Below, piece after piece: positions 1-4,050 of a stretch of DNA of 5,728 nucleotides. The stretch spans positions 1 through 5,728 of the forward strand of contig CAKJYB010000038.1 of assembly GCA_918241715.1 (NCBI GenBank). The letters are read 5' to 3'. The position numbers and the translations under genes were made by a program. The notes under the pieces are model-generated. The model was not told the DNA's origin, made no database searches, and saw nothing but the letters and a program-made list of their open reading frames with translations. Source of the stretch: Clostridiales bacterium. Its GTDB lineage: Bacteria > Bacillota > Clostridia > Christensenellales > UBA1242. The first letter of the stretch is position 1, and the number at the start of each line of letters is the position of its first letter.

Positions 1-6
1 GTGTAA
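1..6 (+). CDS. possible last codons of spoIIAA (partial)
   Basis: The window opens with GTG TAA in frame 1, which could be the final valine codon and stop of an upstream gene. In known spoIIA operons the gene directly before spoIIAB is spoIIAA, the anti-anti-sigma factor. The stop would overlap the spoIIAB ribosome binding site, a typical close operon junction. Only two codons are visible, so the identity rests entirely on gene order. Confidence 0.25.
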   Translation: M

Positions 7-10
7 GGAG
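5..10 (+). promoter_or_regulatory. ribosome binding site of spoIIAB
   Basis: AAGGAG lies five bases before the ATG at 16. This fixes the start at 16 rather than at the in-frame GTG at 10, which overlaps the Shine-Dalgarno sequence itself. Confidence 0.8.
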
Positions 11-15
11 TGTGT

Positions 16-465
16 ATGAAATATTCAAATTTTATGGAAGTATGTTTTAAGGCCTTGTCTGTAAATGAAGGGTTTGCCAGAGTTTGTGTTGCTTCATTTT
101 GTGTGCAGTTAAACCCATCTGTTGATGAAATAACAGACATAAAAACTGCTGTTTCAGAAGCTGTTACAAATTGCGTTGTTCATGCGTATCCAACGGCTGT
201 TAAGGGTGATGTGATTTTGCGTTGTGAGTTGGAAGATAACATGATTACAATTTCTGTTATGGACAAGGGCGTTGGAATCAAAGATGTCCAAAAGGCAAGA
301 GAGCCATTTTACACCACAAAGCCGTCTGCAGAAAGGTCAGGCATGGGCTTTACGGTTATGGAAAGTTTTATGGACGATGTGCAAGTTGAAAGCAATTCCT
401 TTGGAACGTGTGTAAAAATGACAAAAAAACTTACTGCAAATGTCAGTGATGTGGCAGGTTTGTAG
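16..465 (+). CDS. spoIIAB: anti-sigma F factor and serine kinase SpoIIAB
   Basis: SpoIIAB binds and inhibits the forespore sigma factor SigF. It also phosphorylates SpoIIAA on a serine, so ADP/ATP state and partner switching release SigF only in the forespore. The 149-residue product is close to the Bacillus length of 146. It has the GHKL ATPase fold: N box SEAVTNCVVHAY at residues 47-58 (Glu48, Asn52), G1 box DKGVGI at 83-88, the lid motif FYTTKP at 98-103, and the G2 box ERSGMGFTVM at 106-115, followed by ESFMDDV. Arg22 in NEGFARV matches the Bacillus arginine (Arg20) that contacts SigF. The start at 16 is supported by AAGGAG with 5-base spacing. The stop TAG directly abuts the sigF ATG, as expected for coupled translation in the spoIIA operon. 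I see nothing degenerate. Family assignment is secure. Confidence 0.96.
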   Translation: MKYSNFMEVCFKALSVNEGFARVCVASFCVQLNPSVDEITDIKTAVSEAVTNCVVHAYPTAVKGDVILRCELEDNMITISVMDKGVGIKDVQKAREPFYTTKPSAERSGMGFTVMESFMDDVQVESNSFGTCVKMTKKLTANVSDVAGL

Positions 466-1188
466 ATGCTGGGGCAAGAAGAGACTCTTGAACTGATAAA
501 AAAAGCACAAAGTGGGGACGAAAATGCAAAGGAAATTCTTGTAAACGAAAATTCTCCTTTGATAAAAAGCGTCATAAGATGGTTTAGAGACAAGGGCATT
601 GAATATGACGACTTATATCAGATTGGAAGCATGGGATTTTTGAAGGCAATAAATCGTTTTGATGTTTCTTTTAACGTCAAATTTTCAACTTATGTTGTGC
701 CGATGATTGTTGGAGAAATCAAGCGCTTTATGCGTGATGATGGGGCAGTTAAGGTTTCAAGAGCAATAAAAAGTTTAAACTTGAAGATAAACAAGTTTTC
801 GGATTTGTTTTTTTCTCAAAATGGCAGAAGTCCAACGATAAATGAAATTTCAAAACACTTTAAGATTGACGAAAACGAAGTGGTTTTGGCGATGGATTCG
901 GCAAAAATGCCGGTTTCTCTTTTTTCTCAACTTGACGATGACGAAGAAGATGGATTGATGCTTGTTGACAGATGTGAAGAACAAGAAAGTGGAGAATTTG
1001 TAGACAAATTGGCGCTTAAAAGTTTGATTGACAGGCTTGAAGAAAGGGACAAAAAGATTATTTTGCTTAGATATTTTTATGACAAGACGCAAAGCGAAAT
1101 TGCAAAGCAGTTGGGCGTTTCACAGGTGCAAGTTTCTAGGATAGAAAACAAAATTTTGGAAAATTTGCGAAAAAAATTGACAGAATAG
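466..1188 (+). CDS. sigF: RNA polymerase sigma-F factor (SpoIIAC)
   Basis: SigF is the first forespore-specific sigma factor of sporulation and directs RNA polymerase to early forespore genes once released from SpoIIAB. The 240-residue product has sigma-70 region 2 at about residues 26-95, with DDLYQIGSMGFLKA at 48-61 and the region 2.3-2.4 segment FSTYVVPMIVGEIKRFMRDD at 73-92. Region 3 covers about 97-150, with VKVSRAIKSL and a GRSPTINEI element. Region 4, with a helix-turn-helix, lies at about 190-237, where SEIAKQLGVSQVQVSRIE is nearly the Bacillus sequence. SigG is the closest relative. Position right after spoIIAB decides for SigF. The ATG follows the spoIIAB stop with no gap. Only a weak AGG (456-458) precedes it, which points to translational coupling. 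The Bacillus protein is 255 residues, so the N terminus is slightly shorter. Confidence 0.95.
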   Translation: MLGQEETLELIKKAQSGDENAKEILVNENSPLIKSVIRWFRDKGIEYDDLYQIGSMGFLKAINRFDVSFNVKFSTYVVPMIVGEIKRFMRDDGAVKVSRAIKSLNLKINKFSDLFFSQNGRSPTINEISKHFKIDENEVVLAMDSAKMPVSLFSQLDDDEEDGLMLVDRCEEQESGEFVDKLALKSLIDRLEERDKKIILLRYFYDKTQSEIAKQLGVSQVQVSRIENKILENLRKKLTE

Positions 1189-1219
1189 TCTTTTTTTTGC
1201 AAAAAACTTTTTGTTTTTT
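1167..1219 (+). terminator. weak A/T hairpin at the end of sigF
   Basis: The last sigF codons and the following T run can fold: bases 1167-1176 pair with 1191-1200 (ten pairs, one G-U, mostly A-T). An inner GAC/GTC stem (1179-1181 with 1188-1190) closes a six-base loop. The downstream stretch is T-rich (1208-1219) but interrupted. It may slow or partly stop transcription from the spoIIA operon. Low stem GC makes efficiency doubtful. Confidence 0.3.
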
Positions 1220-1237
1220 GGGTTTTTATGATAAAAT
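1209..1237 (+). promoter_or_regulatory. probable promoter placed directly before the start codon
   Basis: TAAAAT at 1232-1237 is a plausible -10 box and matches the -10 hexamers of the other three promoters in this window. The -35 region is poor: TTTTGT at 1209-1214 has 17-base spacing, TTGTTT at 1211-1216 only 15. The -10 box ends six bases before the ATG at 1244, so a transcript would begin at or next to the start codon. No Shine-Dalgarno sequence lies between them. Confidence 0.4.
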
Positions 1238-1243
1238 ATTTTT

Positions 1244-3016
1244 ATGAAAAACGAAGAAAAACAAACAAAAACTTCTGAGAAAAAAACATCTCAAAAGCCA
1301 AAAAAGAAAGTTGAAACAAAAAAAGTTTCTGCTGTAAAGAAGAGTTCTGCTGTTTCAAAGAAACAGACTGCAGAAAAAAAGACTTCGTCAGCAAAAAGGG
1401 GGACTGGCACAAAGAAGAAGAGAGAGCCGGTTACTCTTATTGGCAAGTTATTCAAAAAAATTAAAACAGACATCGACACTGCAAAGGAAGAAAAGGCTAA
1501 AAAGATTGCTGAAACCCAGAAGAAGAAAAAGTCTGTTGAATATGTTGATAATGTTGTCAGCAAGATTAGGGCTGATGTCAATGCTCCTAAAAAGAAGATT
1601 AGAAAGACAAACGGAAGAATCAAACTTGTTATTGACACCGATGTTGCGATAGAAATTGATGACCAGTTTGCAATTTGTTATGCTCTTGCAAGACAAGATG
1701 TTTTTGATGTTCAGGCCATCACGCTTTCACCATTTAGGGTTGATTGGCAGAAGAACTTGTCAATCAGGGAAGGCATGATTGACAGCAAAAATGAAGCAGA
1801 AAGACTTTTGAGACTCTTTGGAATAAAAAGAGAAGATAACGCTGCAAAAGTATATTTTGGCTGTGAAGGTTTTTTGAGTGAAGGTTATGATTCAAAAAAT
1901 CCTGCTGTAGACGAAATTATCAGACTTGCAAAGGAAAATGATGAACTTGTTTTGTGCTGTATTGGAACGCTTACAAACGTTGCTATGGCACTTAGGACTG
2001 CTCCAAAGATTGCGTCAAAATTGAAAGTTGTTTGGCTTGGAACTGACAACATTATGCTTGATCGCTTTGAAGACAACAATTACATCAAAGACGTTTTGGC
2101 GTTTAATGAAGTTATTGCAAGTGAAGTCGATTTGACAATCTTCCCAACATACCTTGCAAAGAGTTTTGTTACATCAACTTATGAATTTGACAAAAATGTC
2201 AAGAAAAACGGCGTAACACAATACCTTTCTTCAATTATAAACAAATTCCAGTTTACTGAAGTAAACATGGGAATTAAAACGATTTACGACATTGGACCTG
2301 TTGCATATCTTTTGAACAGAGATAAATTTACGGAAAGAGAAATTTCTCCAGAAATCTTTGTAAAACAGGGCAGTGTAAAAATTCCTAAAAACAGATACGT
2401 AACTTACATCACGTCTGTTCCTAAACATTCGTTTGTTTGGTCGGATTTCTTGAATGCAATCAATGCATGTGGAGAGTATGTTTTGAAGCCACAAGTGTTC
2501 TTTACAAGCGACACTCACTTCAATCAGGCTGACAAAATCACAAAGAAGCATGTTCCTTTTGAAAGCGTAGAACAAATGAATGAAGAACTTGTTAGACGTT
2601 GGAACGGAAAAGTTGGGCCAAACGATATCGTTTATCATTTGGGCGACTTTGGCGACTATGACTTTGTAAGAAGACTTAATGGAAAAGTTATTCTTGTTTG
2701 TGGAAAGTATGAAGAACAGGACTTTAGAAAAGATTTTGAAAAGTTTAAAGCAAAACTCTTGGAGATTGGATTCTACGATGTTGTGAAAGACGGAATGTAT
2801 CTTAAACCAGATGTGCTTGGAGAAAAAGTCTATTTGACACACAAACCTGAAAACAGGGCAAAGGACTGCAAGACAATTTATGGAAATCTTAAGGACTTGA
2901 CTTTGGTGGAAAAATTTGGGTTTAATGTTTGCGTTTCTTACCACTATTTCACTCCTGTAAGCACAATAACAGCAAAGAGATATCTAAAAATTGTGTCTGG
3001 GGGCGAAGTTTTCTAG
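1244..3016 (+). CDS. lysine-rich nucleoside hydrolase-like / metallophosphoesterase-like fusion protein
   Basis: The product has 590 residues and three parts. Residues 1-125 are low-complexity and basic (21 of the first 60 are Lys), probably disordered and perhaps nucleic-acid- or surface-binding. Residues 127-405 resemble the IunH nucleoside hydrolase fold, which cleaves the N-glycosidic bond of nucleosides. Visible are LVIDTDVAIEIDDQFAICYA (128-147, Asp131/133/139/140), GTLTNVAMAL (241-250), AFN (286-288) and YDIGPVAYLL (348-357), with Asp349 kept but Tyr in place of the usual His before it. Residues 417-590 resemble a calcineurin-like phosphoesterase: FFTSDTHF (419-426), VYHLGDF (463-469), LTHKP (531-535) and NV...PVS at the end. 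The usual GNHD is GKYE (487-490), and the expected GHxH appears as GNLK (547-550). An in-frame stop at 1232-1234 leaves ATG 1244 as the only credible start. No signal peptide or membrane segment is seen, so it is likely cytoplasmic. True substrate and activity are unknown. Confidence 0.85.
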   Translation: MKNEEKQTKTSEKKTSQKPKKKVETKKVSAVKKSSAVSKKQTAEKKTSSAKRGTGTKKKREPVTLIGKLFKKIKTDIDTAKEEKAKKIAETQKKKKSVEYVDNVVSKIRADVNAPKKKIRKTNGRIKLVIDTDVAIEIDDQFAICYALARQDVFDVQAITLSPFRVDWQKNLSIREGMIDSKNEAERLLRLFGIKREDNAAKVYFGCEGFLSEGYDSKNPAVDEIIRLAKENDELVLCCIGTLTNVAMALRTAPKIASKLKVVWLGTDNIMLDRFEDNNYIKDVLAFNEVIASEVDLTIFPTYLAKSFVTSTYEFDKNVKKNGVTQYLSSIINKFQFTEVNMGIKTIYDIGPVAYLLNRDKFTEREISPEIFVKQGSVKIPKNRYVTYITSVPKHSFVWSDFLNAINACGEYVLKPQVFFTSDTHFNQADKITKKHVPFESVEQMNEELVRRWNGKVGPNDIVYHLGDFGDYDFVRRLNGKVILVCGKYEEQDFRKDFEKFKAKLLEIGFYDVVKDGMYLKPDVLGEKVYLTHKPENRAKDCKTIYGNLKDLTLVEKFGFNVCVSYHYFTPVSTITAKRYLKIVSGGEVF

Positions 3017-3022
3017 AGATAT

Positions 3023-3052
3023 AAAGCAAGGAGATTGAAGCCTTGCTTTTTT
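3023..3052 (+). terminator. intrinsic terminator of the fusion gene
   Basis: AAAGCAAGG (3023-3031) pairs perfectly with CCTTGCTTT (3041-3049) around a nine-base loop. The T run continues to 3052. It starts seven bases after the stop codon. Confidence 0.85.
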
Positions 3053-3068
3053 ATTGTTTTTCTTTAAG

Positions 3069-3108
3069 ATATTTTGATAGAGTTTTTTATCAAAATATTA
3101 TTTTTTTT
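3069..3108 (+). terminator. second, A/T-only hairpin with T run
   Basis: ATATTTTGATA (3069-3079) is perfectly complementary to TATCAAAATAT (3088-3098) across an eight-base loop. Eight T residues follow at 3101-3108. It sits between the first terminator and the tRNA promoter and is probably a backup terminator. The stem has only one G-C pair, so it may be weak. Confidence 0.5.
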
Positions 3109-3118
3109 GGTTTTTTCC

Positions 3119-3147
3119 TTGACAAAAACATAAAATTATCTTAAAAT
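3119..3147 (+). promoter_or_regulatory. promoter of the tRNA cluster
   Basis: A perfect -35 box TTGACA (3119-3124) is separated by 17 bases from the -10 box TAAAAT (3142-3147). Transcription should start near 3154, about a dozen bases before the first tRNA. This is the housekeeping sigma-A pattern. Confidence 0.85.
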
Positions 3148-3166
3148 AATCAAGCAATTATCATTT

Positions 3167-3242
3167 CGGGGTGTGGCTCAGTTGGTAGAGCGCGCGGTTT
3201 GGGACCGTGAGGTCGGGGGTTCGAGACCCTCCACCCCGACCA
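3167..3242 (+). tRNA. tRNA-Pro (TGG)
   Basis: The full cloverleaf is visible. Acceptor CGGGGTG (3167-3173) pairs with CACCCCG (3232-3238), with discriminator A and encoded CCA. The D stem is GCTC/GAGC. The anticodon stem is CGCGG/CCGTG around loop TTTGGGA, with anticodon TGG at 3200-3202. The T loop begins TTCGA. It is the first tRNA of the cluster. Confidence 0.96.
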
Positions 3243-3257
3243 GCAAACTTTGTTTGC
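3243..3257 (+). other. hairpin in the Pro/CAT tRNA spacer
   Basis: GCAAAC (3243-3248) pairs with GTTTGC (3252-3257) over a TTT loop, immediately after the CCA of tRNA-Pro. No T run follows, so it is more likely to guide 3' processing or protect the precursor than to terminate. Confidence 0.4.
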
Positions 3258-3272
3258 AGTTGCAAAGACTTT

Positions 3273-3349
3273 GGGCCTTTAGCTCAGTTGGTTAGAGCGA
3301 CCGGCTCATAACCGGTTGGTCCGCGGTTCGAGTCCGTGAAGGCCCACCA
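3273..3349 (+). tRNA. tRNA with CAT anticodon (Ile2 or elongator Met)
   Basis: Acceptor GGGCCTT (3273-3279) pairs with AAGGCCC (3339-3345), followed by A and CCA. Anticodon stem ACCGG/CCGGT closes loop CTCATAA, with CAT at 3307-3309. CAT can belong to elongator or initiator Met, or to minor Ile2, whose C34 becomes lysidine by TilS. An initiator is excluded by the paired first acceptor position (G1-C72). The C4-G69 and C5-G68 acceptor pairs match positions known to favour TilS in E. coli, so Ile2 is a real possibility. Automatic naming as Met should not be trusted. Confidence 0.93.
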
Positions 3350-3372
3350 AAAAATTTTTGGCAAAATGTTTG

Positions 3373-3391
3373 CATATTTAATCCAAATATG
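3373..3391 (+). other. hairpin in the CAT/Asp tRNA spacer
   Basis: CATATTT (3373-3379) is perfectly complementary to AAATATG (3385-3391) with a five-base loop. It is not followed by a T run. It is probably a precursor-RNA structure in the longest early spacer. Confidence 0.35.
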
Positions 3392-3427
3392 TTAGACTAT
3401 GAAAGTCTTGCAAAAAATTGTCGGCTT

Positions 3428-3504
3428 GGCTCGGTAGTTCAGTTGGTTAGAACGCCAGCCTGTCACGCTGGAGGTCGTGAGTTCGAGCCTCATCCGAGTC
3501 GCCA
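3428..3504 (+). tRNA. tRNA-Asp (GTC)
   Basis: Acceptor GGCTCGG (3428-3434) pairs with CCGAGTC (3494-3500) with one G-U pair, followed by discriminator G, which is typical of tRNA-Asp, and encoded CCA. Anticodon stem CCAGC/GCTGG surrounds loop CTGTCAC with GTC at 3462-3464. The D stem is GTTC/GAAC. Confidence 0.96.
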
Positions 3505-3509
3505 ATTTT

Positions 3510-3585
3510 GCCCAGATAGCTCAGTCGGTAGAGCAAGGGACTGAAAATCCCTGTGTCGGTGGTTCGATTCCACCTTTGGGCACCA
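3510..3585 (+). tRNA. tRNA-Phe (GAA)
   Basis: Acceptor GCCCAGA (3510-3516) pairs with TTTGGGC (3575-3581) with one G-U pair, then A and CCA. Anticodon stem AGGGA/TCCCT closes loop CTGAAAA with GAA at 3543-3545. T stem GGTGG/CCACC (3558-3562 with 3570-3574) is perfect. Only five bases separate it from tRNA-Asp. Its 3' strand can also pair with the spacer that follows. Confidence 0.96.
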
Positions 3586-3626
3586 CAAATGGTGAGCAAA
3601 GGTGGATATTTAAATTGCCACCTTTG
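3570..3626 (+). repeat. inverted and direct repeat set: tRNA-Phe 3' end and spacer
   Basis: CCACCTTTG occurs in the 3' half of tRNA-Phe (3570-3578) and again in the spacer (3618-3626). CAAAGGTGG (3597-3605) is the exact complement of both. The first pairing would be extended inward by CACCA/TGGTG (3581-3585 with 3590-3594) with a four-base loop. The second gives a clean nine-pair hairpin with a 12-base loop. No T run follows, so it is not an ordinary terminator. Confidence 0.8.
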
Positions 3627-3645
3627 ACACTAAATAAGGTTATGT

Positions 3646-3720
3646 GCTGGCATGGCTCAATGGTAGAGCAGCTGATTTGTAATCAGCAGGTTGAAGGTTC
3701 GATTCCTTTTGCCAGCTCCA
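3646..3720 (+). tRNA. tRNA-Thr (TGT)
   Basis: Acceptor GCTGGCA (3646-3652) pairs with TGCCAGC (3710-3716), followed by discriminator T and CCA. Anticodon stem GCTGA/TCAGC closes loop TTTGTAA with TGT at 3678-3680. The D loop is short, which gives 75 bases in total. Confidence 0.96.
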
Positions 3721-3727
3721 TTTTTTT

Positions 3728-3812
3728 GGGTAGGTTGCAGAGCGGCCAAATGCAACGGACTGTAAATCCGTCGACTATGTCTTCGATGGTTCGAATCCAT
3801 CCCTGCCCACCA
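3728..3812 (+). tRNA. tRNA-Tyr (GTA)
   Basis: At 85 bases this is a class II tRNA with a long variable arm (about 3772-3786), as expected of bacterial tRNA-Tyr. Acceptor GGGTAGG (3728-3734) pairs with CCTGCCC (3802-3808), followed by A and CCA. Anticodon stem ACGGA/TCCGT closes loop CTGTAAA with GTA at 3762-3764. It is the last tRNA of the cluster. Confidence 0.96.
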
Positions 3813-3820
3813 AAACGGAC

Positions 3821-3846
3821 AAAATCCTGCTACGGCAGGATTTTTT
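3821..3846 (+). terminator. intrinsic terminator of the tRNA cluster
   Basis: AAAATCCTGC (3821-3830) and GCAGGATTTT (3835-3844) form a perfect ten-pair stem. It is capped by TACG, an extra-stable UNCG-type tetraloop closed by C-G. The T run covers 3841-3846. Confidence 0.95.
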
Positions 3847-3853
3847 AGTGTAG

Positions 3854-3982
3854 TGTGTTGGGACGGATTCTTCTCATACATTTCCATTTGATGCAGAAGA
3901 GTATCTTTACGTAACGAAATTTATTGTATACAGAGATATAAGCATTCTTGAATATTGGCTATCAAAAAAACAGGAAATCTAA
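3854..3982 (+). pseudogene. possible C-terminal remnant of a lost gene
   Basis: One frame stays open for 42 codons with no usable start (no ATG, GTG or TTG near its left end). It ends at TAA (3980-3982) inside the stem of the next terminator, a common position for a genuine gene end. The translation ends FIVYRDISILEYWLSKKQEI and has a protein-like mix of acidic and aromatic residues. I do not recognise the family. The upstream part would have been lost or displaced by the tRNA cluster. Chance openness in AT-rich DNA is the main alternative. Confidence 0.3.
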
Positions 3983-4000
3983 AAAGATTTCTTGTTTTTT
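3965..4000. terminator. bidirectional intrinsic terminator
   Basis: CAGGAAATCT (3971-3980) pairs with AGATTTCTTG (3985-3994) with one G-U pair and an AAAA loop. Flanking A's (3965-3970) and T's (3995-4000) extend the stem to about 16 pairs. They supply a T run for either strand. It insulates the kinase gene from upstream transcription. Confidence 0.75.
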
Positions 4001-4002
4001 AT

Positions 4003-4032
4003 TTGCCTATTTGTTTTTTGTTGTTGTAAAAT
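4003..4032 (+). promoter_or_regulatory. probable promoter of the tandem cytidylate kinase gene
   Basis: TTGCCT (4003-4008) as -35 and TAAAAT (4027-4032) as -10 are separated by 18 bases. The -35 keeps the key TTG but matches less well after it. A start near 4039 would leave a leader of about a dozen bases that begins inside or just before the ribosome binding site. Confidence 0.55.
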
Positions 4033-4037
4033 AACTT

Positions 4038-4044
4038 AAAGGAG
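4038..4044 (+). promoter_or_regulatory. ribosome binding site of the kinase gene
   Basis: AAAGGAG ends six bases before the ATG at 4051, an almost ideal Shine-Dalgarno position that decides this start. Confidence 0.85.
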
Positions 4045-4050
4045 TGTGGT

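Noticed and set aside
10..15. GTG at 10 as start of spoIIAB
   Set aside because: It overlaps the AAGGAG site and would add two residues. ATG 16 has ideal spacing.
2231..2944. 237-codon open frame antisense to the fusion gene
   Set aside because: It lies wholly opposite a coding sequence with clear domain motifs, and its own translation is rich in Phe, Asn and Lys with no recognisable motif.
3369..3398. possible internal promoter in the spacer before tRNA-Asp
   Set aside because: TTTGCA followed 18 bases later by TAGACT matches the consensus poorly, and the upstream promoter already covers the cluster.
3477..3848. 123-codon open frame on the plus strand across four tRNA genes
   Set aside because: Its translation (SVEQGTENPCVGGSIPP and similar) is read straight through tRNA-Asp, Phe, Thr and Tyr and is a familiar spurious product of tRNA sequences.
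3657..3887. 76-codon open frame on the minus strand with AGMDSNHRRHSRR
   Set aside because: This is the well-known false protein antisense to tRNA genes, here tRNA-Tyr and tRNA-Thr.
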